Source: Streptomyces subrutilus (lineage in GTDB: Bacteria > Actinomycetota > Actinomycetes > Streptomycetales > Streptomycetaceae). From it: DNA of 64,000 bases. Location: contig NZ_CP023701.1 of assembly GCF_008704535.1 (NCBI RefSeq), positions 7,420,001-7,484,000 on the forward strand. Direction: 5' to 3'. The position numbers and the translations under genes are program-made. The notes below the pieces were generated by a model. That model worked only from the letters and a program-made list of their open reading frames with translations, was not told the origin of the DNA and did no database searches. Of the stretch, positions 8,850 to 17,702 are shown piece by piece (positions within the stretch are counted from its first letter, which is position 1; each line of letters begins with the position of its first letter).

Positions 8850-9587
8850 TTACCAGGGGATGGTCCCGTCGTCCTCGAAGAACGAACCGGTCGGGCCGCC
8901 GTCCGGCAGTGTGGCGAGGCGGATCGCCGTGGCCGCGCCCTGCTCGGGGGTGCGGGGTCCGTGGAAGCCGGTGAAGTCGGTCGCGACCAGGCCGGGGCAG
9001 GCTGCGTTGATCAGGATGCCCGTGCCGGCGAACTGGCGGGCGTACTGCACGGTGACGGCGTTGAGGAACGTCTTCGACGGCGCGTAGGCCCCCATGACCG
9101 GACCGATCTCGATGTCCGGGTCCGCCTGCCGGGTCAGGGAGCCGACGGCGCTGGAGACGTTGACGATGCGGGGCGACCTGGAGCGCCGCAGCAGCGGCAG
9201 CATCGCGTTGGTCACCTGGATGACGCCCAGCACGTTGGTCTCCACCACCGTCCGGACCACGTCGAGATCGAGGCCGGTCGGATCCTGGACCCACCCCGGC
9301 CCCGTCTCCCCGGAGATTCCGGCGTTGTTGACCAGGACGTCAAGGCCCCCGGCCTCCCGCTCTACCAGTTCGACGGCCGCGGTGACGCTGCGTCGGGTGG
9401 TCACGTCCAGCGGCACGCCGAACGCGTCGACCCCGGCGGCGCGCAGCTTCTCCACGGCGGCCTCAAGCCGGGCCTCGTCACGGGCTCCCACGCCCACGCG
9501 GTGCCCCAAGGCGCCCAGACCGGCCGCGATCGCATACCCGATGCCCTTGTTCGCGCCGGTCACCAGCACGATCTTCTCTTTGCTCAT
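8850..9587 (-). CDS. Short-chain dehydrogenase/reductase
   Basis: This 245-residue classical SDR has TGANKGIG (residues 10-17) binding NAD(P)H, NNAG near 87-90, the catalytic serine in VNVSSAVG, and the tyrosine/lysine pair in YAPSK near 168-172. The cofactor loop GARDEARLEAAVEKL suggests NADPH. It should oxidise or reduce a small carbonyl/alcohol in the cytosol; the substrate is unknown. It is divergent from the LysR gene at 9681 across 93 bases, the standard arrangement for a LysR-controlled target. Confidence 0.9.
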   Translation of the reverse strand: MSKEKIVLVTGANKGIGYAIAAGLGALGHRVGVGARDEARLEAAVEKLRAAGVDAFGVPLDVTTRRSVTAAVELVEREAGGLDVLVNNAGISGETGPGWVQDPTGLDLDVVRTVVETNVLGVIQVTNAMLPLLRRSRSPRIVNVSSAVGSLTRQADPDIEIGPVMGAYAPSKTFLNAVTVQYARQFAGTGILINAACPGLVATDFTGFHGPRTPEQGAATAIRLATLPDGGPTGSFFEDDGTIPW

Positions 9588-9634
9588 GTCGTCGATGCTC
9601 GCCCTCTGCCGAGCGGAGCGTCCAACACCGAAAC

Positions 9635-9661
9635 GGTATCCTGCGACACCCGCCAGGTATC
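9635..9661. promoter_or_regulatory. Possible LysR-type binding site
   Basis: GGTATC occurs at 9635-9640 and again at 9656-9661. The 21-base period (two helical turns) lies between the divergent SDR and LysR genes. Such phased repeats are plausible recognition and activation sites for a LysR tetramer, but the match is by eye only. Confidence 0.35.
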
Positions 9662-9680
9662 AGCCCAGGAAGGGGCAGCC

Positions 9681-10568
9681 GTGGACGCCTTGGAGACCCG
9701 CGAGCTCAGGTACTTCATCGCCGTCGCCGAGGAGCTGCACTTCGGCCGCGCCGCCGAACGCCTGGGCATGGCCCAGCCGCCGCTGTCCAGAGCCATCCAG
9801 CGCCTTGAGAAACACCTCGGGGTCTGTCTGCTGGACCGAGACCGCCGCGGTGTGCGCCTGACCGGCGCCGGTCAGGTACTGCTGCACGAGGGCCGCGCGG
9901 CCTTGGACGCCACCGCCGCCGCCGCACGGCGCACCCGCCGCTCCGGCAGCACGGACCATCCGGGCGGCCCCCGAGAACGCCTGGTCATCGCGGTCAAGGC
10001 CGCCGCCTCCCACGATCTGTTGCAGCGGCTGCTCGACGCCTACGCCGCCGAGCCCGACGCAGCCGAGATCGAGGTACTGGCCGGGGGTTTCACCGAGCAG
10101 GAGCAGATGCTGCGCGACGGCCGTGCCGACGTCGCGCTCCTCATCGTGCCGTTCAACTCCCTGGCCGGGTTCGACAGCGAGGAACTGCTGACCGAGGGGC
10201 GGATCGCCGTCCTGCCCGCGCGACACCCGCTCGCGGCGCGCACGGTGCTGTCCATGGCCGACATCGGCGACGTCCCCGATCTCCCGATCGCCCGCTGGCC
10301 ACGACACGGTGTATACGCACCCGGTCCGGGCCCGGAAGTCCGCGACCACACGCAGCTGGCCCAGCTGATCGCCCTCGGGCGCACCATGGCCGTCGTCCCG
10401 GACTCCGCGCGCACCTGGCTGTGGCACCAGCACGCCGCCGTTCCCCTGACCGACGCACCCCCCGTCCACACCCACATCGCCTGGCCCCCGCACAGCCGCT
10501 CACTCGCCCTCGCCAGTCTGATCCGCACGGCCACGCGGCTGATTCCGGACACCGCGCCGGCGCACTGA
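9681..10568 (+). CDS. LysR-family transcriptional regulator
   Basis: This 295-residue protein starts at GTG 9681 after AGGAAGGGG (9667-9675). Residues 4-62 are the classic LysR helix-turn-helix (ELRYFIAVAEELHFGRAAERLGMAQPP). Residues about 95-290 are the periplasmic-binding-like effector domain, starting at RLVIAVKAAASHDLLQRLL. LysR proteins normally activate a divergent gene when a small effector binds; here that is the SDR at 8850-9587. Longer in-frame starts exist upstream but would run into the SDR gene. Confidence 0.9.
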   Translation: MDALETRELRYFIAVAEELHFGRAAERLGMAQPPLSRAIQRLEKHLGVCLLDRDRRGVRLTGAGQVLLHEGRAALDATAAAARRTRRSGSTDHPGGPRERLVIAVKAAASHDLLQRLLDAYAAEPDAAEIEVLAGGFTEQEQMLRDGRADVALLIVPFNSLAGFDSEELLTEGRIAVLPARHPLAARTVLSMADIGDVPDLPIARWPRHGVYAPGPGPEVRDHTQLAQLIALGRTMAVVPDSARTWLWHQHAAVPLTDAPPVHTHIAWPPHSRSLALASLIRTATRLIPDTAPAH

Positions 10569-10653
10569 GCGGCGGCCACCACGGAGTGGCCGGTCAGGGC
10601 GCTGTGGGGTGCTCGTGCTGCCCGTGGCCGGTCGCCCGGCCCGGGGGACGGGG

Positions 10654-13600
10654 TCAGTCCGGGGCGCACACCGGTCGGGTCGGGACGCGTACCGGGAGGC
10701 TGCTCCGTTCGTCGTCGGTGAACTTCCTGTTGCCGATGACCTTGCACAGGTCGCGCTGCCAGGCCCGGGGGTCGAGGGGCAGGGGGCCGCCCGGCCCCGA
10801 CGGATCGGCGTAGATCACCGTCTTGCCGTCCTTCGAGGCGTCCAGGAACGAGAACGTCCGCTTGTAGCTGCCGCTCGGCGGCTCACCGAACTCGTACGAG
10901 ACCAGGGGCGCGCGCTCCCCGACGCGGTAGGTCCGTACGGCGTTGTTGGCGGCGATCAGGAAGCGGCCGTCGCCGTCGAGGAAGCGGGTGACGGTCGGGG
11001 TGCTGAGGTCCTCCGCGGTGCTGCGCAGGGGACCGAGCTCCTTGCGCAACGGGTCGCGCCGCCACAGCTCGACGATCCCCCCGCGCCGCATCAGCCCGAA
11101 GAAGCGCAGGCTCGGGTCGAACTGCACGGCGAGGACGTCCTCGGTGGTCCGCACGCTCTCCACGACGGCGCCCGTGGTGATGTCGACGATGCGCACCACC
11201 GGATCGCCCCAGACGGTCACGGTGATCCTGTTCGGGGCGGGGTAGGGGCCGATGAGGGTCTTGGGCGGGTTGCCCGTGGTGGGCAGCAGGACCTTGGCGT
11301 CGTAGTGGGCGAGCTCCCGGCCGGTGTGCGGATCCCATTGCCGGACCAGGGTGCCCGACACGGTGAGGACGTTGCCTCCGGCGTCGAAGTGGTGCTGGAA
11401 GTCGAGCTCCTTGGCGATGTCCGGCTCCTGGGTGCTCCCCGGGTCCGCTGCCGGCGTCGCCGCGGTGCCTGCCGGGGCCGGGTCGGCGGCGTTGATGGTG
11501 GCCAGCCGGCGCAGCGTGGCGGCGTCGAGGACGGCCACCACCTTCGCCCCCTCCTGGTCCGCGAGCAGCCGCCCGTCCCTGCTCATTTTGAGCAACTCGG
11601 TGCTGCCGGGCTTCCGGTAGGGCGTAGGGCGCTGGGCCTCGGCCAGGAGCTGGTCGTTGGTGCCCGGCGCCGTGGGCCGTAGCTGAAGGGCGGACCCGTC
11701 GGAGAGCACGCTGATCGTCTTGCTGCCGTCCTGGGTGAGGATCTGCTGGCCCACGCCGAGTATCGATTCTCCGGTGGGGAGTTCGGTATAGGTGATCAGC
11801 GAGTCCTTCCAGCCGACCTGGAAGAGCCTGCCCTCTGCCGACACCAGCTGGCGTGACCACAGGGTGGATGTCGAGGGGACCGCGGAGACCACCTTGTTCT
11901 GGAGCAGGTCGACCACCCGCAGGGTGTCGGAGTACCAGAGCGCCACCCGGGTCCCGTCCGTACTGACTGCCTGCGGCAGGCACACGCTCGACTTGAAGCG
12001 TTGATCCTGCTCGCTGTACGGCTGACCCTGCCGGGCCCCGTCGGAAATCCTCAGGAGGCTCACGACCGTGGTGTCGTTCTCCTTCCGGCACACCACGGCG
12101 GCGGTCCGGTCACCCGAGAGCTCGATGTCGGTCACGTCCTTCGCCACGACGCGGGTCGTGTCGGTCGCCGTGTCGTGGGCGAGCAAGGCCGTGTTGTTGT
12201 TCCCGATGCCGGTGCGCCGCAGCAGCAGGGTCCGGTTGTCCGCTCCGATCCACACGTCGTCGGAGCTGCCGTCGGTCTGGATCGTGGGCGCGCGCGTCGT
12301 CCGTGCGATGGAACCGCTGTCCAGGTTCCACCAGACCAGGCGGTCCAGCACCCGGTAGGCGATCAGCGTGCCGTCCGCCGACATCGAGGGGTTCAGGCCC
12401 TTGTCCGAGCCGACGGCGGTGCCCGGGGCCGCGGCCAGCCTGTGCAGGTCTCCCACCGGCTGGTCGCGGTCGGCGTGCACCGGGAACCACGCCGCGACCC
12501 CGTCCTCCTGGACGTAGGCCGCCCGCCTACCGTCGGCCGAGACCAGCGGATACGCCACCTGACCGACCGAGGACATCTGCGCGCTGCGGACGTTTCCGCT
12601 GGTGACGCCCGTGAAGAGCATCGCCCGTCCGTTCCTCGAGGTCGCCAGGACCACATCGCCGTCGAGGCTGGTCTGCAGGGTCCGCACCGTACCCAGCAGC
12701 CCCGAGATCACGCGGCTCCTGTCCGCGTACGCCAGGTGCTCGCGCAGGAGCTGGTTGCGGGCCTCCTGGGTCGGTGAGGTCTGGTAGGCCGCCAGCGCGA
12801 GCATCACCGACTGGGCGGGATCGGCGGCGGAGGCGTCCTGCGAGGCCTGCGTCAGGGCGCGGGAGGTGGCGAGGGCGTCGCGCTCCCGGCTCTCCCGGCG
12901 CGTCACCACGAACAGCGACCCGAGGGTGAGGGCCAGCACCAGGACGACCGAGACGGCGGACCAGCCGGCGCGCCTCAAACGGGCCCGTGAGCGGCGGTAG
13001 CTCCGCCCGGACTCCAGATAGCCGCGCTCCGCGGCGGACAGGTCACCGGCCCGTTCGGGCACCCACGCACGGGAGGCCGCCAGGTCGAGCGCGGTCGGAA
13101 GCAGCTCGGGGGCGCGCCCGGCGCGCTCCCACCGGTCCATGTCGTGGCGCAGGGCCTCCCGCCACTCCAGGAAGGAGCGGTCCTCCGCGGTCCACTGCGC
13201 CAGCTTGTCCCAGCCGCTGATCAGGGCCTCGTGCGCGAGTTCCACCGTCTCGACGCCCTCGGCGCTGCGACCGGTCACGAGGAGGCGGGTGGCGGCGAGC
13301 TGCTGGGCGACGCGCCACTGCTCCTGGTCCAGGTCGACGCGCAGGGCCATGCGCCGGGTCGCCGCAGGTGATCCCAGCGGGACCCTGATGAGCTGGGTGA
13401 ACAGCCGCCGGGCCACCGCTTCGTCCCCTTCGGGGACGTACTCCCGCCAGACCTGGTCGGCGTGGGTGCCGAGTGCGCCCGTGACACCGCCGAGGTCGTG
13501 GTAGGCCTGATAGGTGAGCAGACCGCCCCGCTGCTCCTGCCACAGCAGATCGAGTGTGAAGCCGAGCAGGGGCAGGGCGCCCGGTTCGGTGCCGGTGTCC

Positions 13601-14955
13601 TCCAGGATGCGGTCCACGAGGGTCGGCTCGTAGCGCACGCCGGGGACCGCGTCGACGGGGGCGGTCACGACCTCGCGCAGCCGCTCGGAGCCCAGCGGCC
13701 CGAGGGCGTGGACACGGCGGCCGATGACGGCCCCGAGTCTGGGATGCGCCAGCGCGATCTCCAGGAAGTCGGCCCGCAGGGTGGTCAGTACGCGCACCGA
13801 CTGCGGCAGGGCGGCGCCGAACAGGACATCGGCCAGTTCGTCGACGGCTGCGGGGGCGAGCGCGAGCAGCTCCTCGAACTGGTCGACCACGACGAGCAGG
13901 CGGCGGCTGTCGGACAGGTCCAGGATCCGGGCCACGACATCGGCCAAGCCGCCCTGCCGCAGCACCCCGGTCAGCTCGGAGACCTTCACGAGGCGGTGGA
14001 TCTCGGAGAGTTCCGGCTCCAGCAGCGGTAGCAGCGCGGCCGCCAGGACGGCCAGCGGAGTGGTGCCGGAGGTCGGCCGTACCACGACCGCCGCGGCGCC
14101 CGACGTCCGCAGGCGCGGTACGACCCCGGCGAGCGCCAGGGAGGATTTGCCCGCCCCGGAGGCGCCGACGATGGTGACCCAGGGTTCGCCGGTCAGAGCC
14201 CGGGCCAGCTCGTCGCTCTCGGCCTTCCGGCCGTGGAAGTGCGGGGCGTCGTCCTCCCGGAACGCCGTCAGGCTGCGGAACGGCGACGGAGGGAGGGCCA
14301 GGCCGCGCAGGTCGGGCCACGCCTCCAGGAGGCCGGCGGTCGGGATCAGGTAGCTGACCCGGGGCTCGCCGGCCTCGGCGACGGCGACCATGCCGACCAC
14401 GCCGACCAGGTTCTCGTCCCAGGCGGGGGTGCCACTGAAGCCCCGGGAGACCGGATAGCCCCGGCCGGCCAGATCGGCCTGCACCCATCCGTAGGCCTGC
14501 GCCTCCCGCAGGATCCCGGAGTGCCAGACGCCTCCCGGGCGGCCTTCGGGGAAACCGAAGGCCCGTACCGGATGCTCCCAGACCTGCTCGGCCTCGATCA
14601 GGCGCACGGGGGCGCCGGGCAGCGGGGCGTCCAGCCGAAGGACCGCCATGTCCCCGCCGCCCCCGTCGCGCGGCGGCATCCAGCGCTCGACGCGGGCGGT
14701 CACACCCGTGGGGTCCTGCGCGGAAGCGGGCAGCAGCGGGAGGTCGACGTGGAGCCGGGCGGAGGGCGGCGGCTCCTGGTCCTGCGCGGTACCGAGCGCC
14801 GCCGAGACCACGTGAGCGCACGTCAGCGCGAGCTCGGGTGAGACGAGGAAGCCCAGGCCGACGGGGTCTCCGCGCACGTCCCGGATCCGCAGGACCGCCG
14901 CGTTCAGCGCCTTCGGGCCGATGCCCTCCGCCGTCCGCGGCCCCGGCCGGGTCAT
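10654..14955 (-). CDS. Trypsin-like protease + STAND NTPase + membrane anchor + beta-propeller protein
   Basis: This 1433-residue protein has four parts. Residues 15-215 form a trypsin-like protease with His48 (TCAHVV), Asp102 (GDMAVLRL) and Ser174 (GFSGTPAW), so the triad looks complete. Residues 235-620 form a STAND-type NTPase (nSTAND1-like) with Walker A GASGAGKS (264-271), Walker B LLVVVDQFEE (353-362) and a GALPLLGFTLDLLW helical segment. A single membrane helix lies at about 664-684. Residues 740-1430 form WD40-like propeller blades (DGDVVLATSRNGRAMLF, LSGDRTAAVV, VSTDGTRVALWYSD). STAND ATPases oligomerise on sensing a ligand, often through repeats, and release an effector, here a protease. 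The ATG overlaps the stop of the Trypco1-like gene (ATGA, 14952-14955), so the two are translationally coupled. The function as a defence or cell-death switch is inferred from the family. Confidence 0.85.
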   Translation of the reverse strand: MTRPGPRTAEGIGPKALNAAVLRIRDVRGDPVGLGFLVSPELALTCAHVVSAALGTAQDQEPPPSARLHVDLPLLPASAQDPTGVTARVERWMPPRDGGGGDMAVLRLDAPLPGAPVRLIEAEQVWEHPVRAFGFPEGRPGGVWHSGILREAQAYGWVQADLAGRGYPVSRGFSGTPAWDENLVGVVGMVAVAEAGEPRVSYLIPTAGLLEAWPDLRGLALPPSPFRSLTAFREDDAPHFHGRKAESDELARALTGEPWVTIVGASGAGKSSLALAGVVPRLRTSGAAAVVVRPTSGTTPLAVLAAALLPLLEPELSEIHRLVKVSELTGVLRQGGLADVVARILDLSDSRRLLVVVDQFEELLALAPAAVDELADVLFGAALPQSVRVLTTLRADFLEIALAHPRLGAVIGRRVHALGPLGSERLREVVTAPVDAVPGVRYEPTLVDRILEDTGTEPGALPLLGFTLDLLWQEQRGGLLTYQAYHDLGGVTGALGTHADQVWREYVPEGDEAVARRLFTQLIRVPLGSPAATRRMALRVDLDQEQWRVAQQLAATRLLVTGRSAEGVETVELAHEALISGWDKLAQWTAEDRSFLEWREALRHDMDRWERAGRAPELLPTALDLAASRAWVPERAGDLSAAERGYLESGRSYRRSRARLRRAGWSAVSVVLVLALTLGSLFVVTRRESRERDALATSRALTQASQDASAADPAQSVMLALAAYQTSPTQEARNQLLREHLAYADRSRVISGLLGTVRTLQTSLDGDVVLATSRNGRAMLFTGVTSGNVRSAQMSSVGQVAYPLVSADGRRAAYVQEDGVAAWFPVHADRDQPVGDLHRLAAAPGTAVGSDKGLNPSMSADGTLIAYRVLDRLVWWNLDSGSIARTTRAPTIQTDGSSDDVWIGADNRTLLLRRTGIGNNNTALLAHDTATDTTRVVAKDVTDIELSGDRTAAVVCRKENDTTVVSLLRISDGARQGQPYSEQDQRFKSSVCLPQAVSTDGTRVALWYSDTLRVVDLLQNKVVSAVPSTSTLWSRQLVSAEGRLFQVGWKDSLITYTELPTGESILGVGQQILTQDGSKTISVLSDGSALQLRPTAPGTNDQLLAEAQRPTPYRKPGSTELLKMSRDGRLLADQEGAKVVAVLDAATLRRLATINAADPAPAGTAATPAADPGSTQEPDIAKELDFQHHFDAGGNVLTVSGTLVRQWDPHTGRELAHYDAKVLLPTTGNPPKTLIGPYPAPNRITVTVWGDPVVRIVDITTGAVVESVRTTEDVLAVQFDPSLRFFGLMRRGGIVELWRRDPLRKELGPLRSTAEDLSTPTVTRFLDGDGRFLIAANNAVRTYRVGERAPLVSYEFGEPPSGSYKRTFSFLDASKDGKTVIYADPSGPGGPLPLDPRAWQRDLCKVIGNRKFTDDERSSLPVRVPTRPVCAPD

Positions 14956-15386
14956 GGCGCGGGCTCCGGAGCGGGCGTCGGAGCGGAACCCGGTGTCCGA
15001 ACGGCCTCCGGCGCGGACCCCGGAGCCTGCTCCGTCCGAGGGCAGTCCTCGGCCGGGGAGCGATTCCAGGTGAGCGAGATCCTGAAGTTGGCCTGGGCTG
15101 CCGTACTGGAGATCACCACATCGGCCTCGGCGGAGATCGACAGCCCGAACTCCAGGTTCAGTTCGTCGGGCGCCTGGGCCATGCCGCGAAAGCCGTCGAC
15201 GAAACTCTGAGCGACCGGTCGTATGCCCGTCACCATCTCGCCCAGCGACCGCGAGGCCCGTGCCATCACCTGCCCCGGCCGCGCCACCCGGACCAGGCCG
15301 TCCTCGCCCGTCTCCGCGATCTCGACCCGCACCACATCCTGCGGTCCGTCCGCCGCGCCGACCGGTAGCTCCACGTGGTAGACCAC
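14952..15386 (-). CDS. Trypsin-co-occurring (Trypco1 / CU044_2847-type) protein
   Basis: This 144-residue protein has a GTG start at 15386 after a GAGGGGG ribosome site. Residues 1-110 form a beta-rich domain starting YHVELPV, with LNLEFGLSISAEADVVI and AQANFRISLTW at its end. This is the pattern of small Trypco1/CU044_2847 proteins that accompany trypsin-STAND proteins in actinomycetes. The last 35 residues are a Pro/Ala/Glu-rich tail. It is cotranscribed with, and overlaps, the protease-STAND gene. In the known family context it may be a regulator, sensor or substrate of the partner protease; the exact role is not established. Confidence 0.75.
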   Translation of the reverse strand: MVYHVELPVGAADGPQDVVRVEIAETGEDGLVRVARPGQVMARASRSLGEMVTGIRPVAQSFVDGFRGMAQAPDELNLEFGLSISAEADVVISSTAAQANFRISLTWNRSPAEDCPRTEQAPGSAPEAVRTPGSAPTPAPEPAP

Positions 15387-15460
15387 GGTTTCCCCCTCGC
15401 CCCGTCTCCCCGTCCCCTACAAGGACAAGTCTGGAGCGTCCTGCACGAAACTGGAAGTAG

Positions 15461-15491
15461 TTCTAGAAAAAAATCCAGAAAAAGTGTTCTA
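15461..15491. promoter_or_regulatory. AT-rich dyad between Trypco1 and TetR genes
   Basis: The 161-base divergent gap contains a strikingly AT-rich stretch in an otherwise GC-rich region. TTCTAGAA (15461-15468) is a palindrome, and TAGAA (15464-15468) pairs with TTCTA (15487-15491). This is the best candidate site for the adjacent TetR protein and for one or both promoters. Confidence 0.45.
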
Positions 15492-15547
15492 CGCTGTACG
15501 CGACGACCACAGAGATCCGCCGAGACGAGACCGAGGACGCCTGCTCG

Positions 15548-16138
15548 ATGAGCCCGAAGCAACAACGCGGCGAAGCCACCGTCGAACAGGTCCTGGACGC
15601 GACCCTCCGCCTCTACGCCTCGTGGGGGGAGTCCGGCCTCTCGCTCGGCGCCATCACCAAGGCCAGCGGGGTCAGTTCCGGCAGCATCTACCACCACTTC
15701 GGCAGTCTCGACGGCGTGGTCACCGCGCTGGCACAGCGCTCGTTGGAACAGCTTCTGACGACACTCGCGGAAGCGCTGCTCCGGGCCGTCGACGCCCGTT
15801 CCGGGATCCAGGCCGTGGTGCGGGCCTACCTGGATTTCGCGCAGGCCCATCCGGACGCGGCCCGCCTCATGCACTCCGTCACCGCCGATCGCGAGGGCAT
15901 GGCCCACGCGAGGCAGATCCGCGACTCGCAGGAGGCCAGGCTGGCACCGATCGCCCTCTGGATCGAGGCGCACCAGGAGACCGGCGAACTCGCCGACCTC
16001 TCCGTCCCGATGATCGAATCCCTCGTCCTGGGCCCTGTCGTCGGCGCCGTCCGCCGCTGGCTCACGGTGGGCGACATCGACCTGGAAGAGGCCGGCGCCG
16101 CACTGCCCGAACACATCTGGCGGTCGGTCCGGAGCTAG
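15548..16138 (+). CDS. TetR-family regulator
   Basis: This 196-residue protein starts at the ATG at 15548 behind GAGGA. Residues 8-55 are the helix-turn-helix (LSLGAITKASGVSSGSIYHHFGS). The rest is a helical ligand-binding domain with a TetR_C-like ending. It is divergent from the Trypco1/protease-STAND operon and is the likely repressor of it. Its TAG stop is part of a CTAG that was the target of the IS701 insertion starting at the next base. The protein is intact, but everything that once followed it has been pushed about 2.7 kb away. Confidence 0.88.
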   Translation: MSPKQQRGEATVEQVLDATLRLYASWGESGLSLGAITKASGVSSGSIYHHFGSLDGVVTALAQRSLEQLLTTLAEALLRAVDARSGIQAVVRAYLDFAQAHPDAARLMHSVTADREGMAHARQIRDSQEARLAPIALWIEAHQETGELADLSVPMIESLVLGPVVGAVRRWLTVGDIDLEEAGAALPEHIWRSVRS

Positions 16139-17536
16139 TACTGCAACGGTGCCTGCTGTGACTGATGGCCAGGTCAGGGGCTGTGTCCGCGTCGCTTGTA
16201 GTGACTGGTGCGGGCTTGGTGTTGTCGTCGTCGGCGCCAGGTCGACCAGTGCAGGATGTGCTCGACGGGCGTGGGGCGGCGGTCGGTGAGGCGGGTGATC
16301 AGGCGTCGGATCTCGGCGAGGCTGAGGTGGATGAGCTGAGAGGATCCGTTTCTGCTTTCCCGGTATCCAGCTCGCGGGCTCGCAGGACGGTCAGGCAGGC
16401 GTGGGCGGCCATGGCGAGGGTCATGTGGCGGTGCCAGCCGGGATAGCGGCGGACCTGGTAGTCGTCCAGGCCGCATTCCTGCTTCGCGGTCTGAAAGCAT
16501 TCCTCGATGGCCCACCGGCTGCCCGCGACACGTATCAGCTGGTCGAGGGTGGTTCCTGCGGGGCAGTAGGCGATGTGGTAGGAGATCTCGTCGGGCCGGT
16601 GGACGCTGCGGCGGGCGATCACCCAGTGCCGGCGATCCTCGCGGTGCCAGGGCCGCACCTCGACGCGAGCCCAGTCGTAGACCCGCTGGCCGTGGGCTCC
16701 CGCTCCGCAGGAACGACGCTTCCACTTCTGCCGGGCAAGGCCGGTGAACAGGTCGTGGACAGGGTGGTCGAGGGCCCAGCGGGTGACGACGGTGTCGTGC
16801 CGGGTGGTGGCCATGACGTGGAAGACGTCCGCCTGCTCGAGCTCGAACCGCCAGCCCTTGGAGAAGCCGTAGGCGGCATCCGCGGTCACCCAACCGAACG
16901 GGATCTTGTCCGCGATGGCTTTGCGGACCATCGCCTTGGCCATGGCCACCTTCGTCTCGAACGCCACCTCGTCACTGATGCCGGCCCGACGACACCGCTC
17001 GCGGTCATCCGTCCAGGAAGTAGGCAGATACAGGCGGCGGTCGATCAACGTTCTACCTCGGTCGGTGGCATAGCCGAGGAACACGCCGACCTGGCAGTTC
17101 TCCGTCCGTCCGGCGGTGCCGGAGTACTGCCGCTGAACGCCGGCCGACCGCGTTCCCTTCTTCAGGAATCCGGTGTCGTCCACGATCAGGACCGCCTCGC
17201 GATCCCCGAGGTTCTCGATCACGTAGTCACGGACGTCGTCGAGGGCCTCGTCAGCGTCCCACTCGATGCGGTTCAGCATCCGCTGGATACGGTCCGGACC
17301 GTCATGACCGGCCTGTTCTGCCACGGTCCAGCCGTTCTTGCGTTGCAGCGGAGCAATCAGTCCTCGCATATAGGCCAGTGCCGACTCACGCGGCTCCGAC
17401 CTGCTGAAACGGTGCACGAACCGCTCGTGCACCGCGTCCAGTTCACGTGCCCACAACCTGACACCAGCAAGGTCCCCACCCATACCCACACCAACGACCA
17501 ACCTGGCCATCAGTCACAGCAGGCACCGTTGCAGTA
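16139..17536. mobile_element. IS701-family insertion sequence, complete
   Basis: The element is 1398 bp with perfect 36-bp terminal inverted repeats (16139-16174 and 17501-17536, starting TACTGCAACGGTGCC). It is flanked by CTAG on both sides (16135-16138 and 17537-17540), which fits the 4-bp YTAR target duplication of IS701/IS5-type elements. It inserted exactly behind the tetR stop codon. It holds one intact transposase gene on the minus strand, so it may still be mobile. Confidence 0.93.
16299..17510 (-). CDS. IS701-family transposase
   Basis: This 403-residue DDE transposase has acidic residues in LIVDDTGFLKKG, WVTADAAYG and RWAIEECFQTAKQECGLDDY, matching the IS701 pattern. The ATG at 17510 lies inside the right terminal repeat, so the end sequence is part of the coding region; an alternative in-frame ATG at 17483 lies outside it. 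The C-terminal serine-rich tail (DPLSSSTSASPRSDA) is weakly conserved. The frame is intact. Confidence 0.93.
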   Translation of the reverse strand: MARLVVGVGMGGDLAGVRLWARELDAVHERFVHRFSRSEPRESALAYMRGLIAPLQRKNGWTVAEQAGHDGPDRIQRMLNRIEWDADEALDDVRDYVIENLGDREAVLIVDDTGFLKKGTRSAGVQRQYSGTAGRTENCQVGVFLGYATDRGRTLIDRRLYLPTSWTDDRERCRRAGISDEVAFETKVAMAKAMVRKAIADKIPFGWVTADAAYGFSKGWRFELEQADVFHVMATTRHDTVVTRWALDHPVHDLFTGLARQKWKRRSCGAGAHGQRVYDWARVEVRPWHREDRRHWVIARRSVHRPDEISYHIAYCPAGTTLDQLIRVAGSRWAIEECFQTAKQECGLDDYQVRRYPGWHRHMTLAMAAHACLTVLRARELDTGKAETDPLSSSTSASPRSDA

Positions 17537-17539
17537 CTA

Positions 17540-17702
17540 GGCCGTCTCTTTCGGATCTTGCCGGGCCCGCGACGCCTGGCACCGTGCCTGGCCGCACTGC
17601 CGAGGCGACCACGTACGTCCAGTACGCGAGCGCCCCGGCAGCACGCCCAGGCACGGCACCAGACGCCGCGGGCTCGGCCGACAAGATCCGAAAGAGACGG
17701 CC
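17540..17702. mobile_element. 163-bp palindromic MITE between IS701 and IS630
   Basis: The ends are a perfect 21-bp inverted repeat (GGCCGTCTCTTTCGGATCTTG and its complement) flanked by TA within CTAG on both sides. The two halves pair imperfectly along almost the whole element, including CCGTGCCTGG and GCACGG segments, so the RNA or single strand would fold as one long hairpin. It carries no gene. It has the form of a miniature element moved in trans by a TA- or CTAG-targeting transposase. A degraded relative lies at about 25357-25417. Confidence 0.7.

Noticed and set aside
10569..10653. Short GGCCAC/GTGGCC hairpin between LysR and the protease-STAND gene
   Set aside because: Six-base arms are common by chance in such GC-rich DNA, so it was not listed as a terminator.
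13043..14821. 592-residue minus-strand frame inside the protease-STAND gene
   Set aside because: Arg/Pro-rich shadow frame of the real gene on the same strand, without domain motifs.
16401..17540. 379-residue forward frame over the IS701 element
   Set aside because: It is antisense to the intact transposase and shows no motif.
17540..17702. Palindrome read as a terminator
   Set aside because: It is flanked by TA/CTAG, has a related copy elsewhere and sits between two insertion sequences, so a mobile element fits better.
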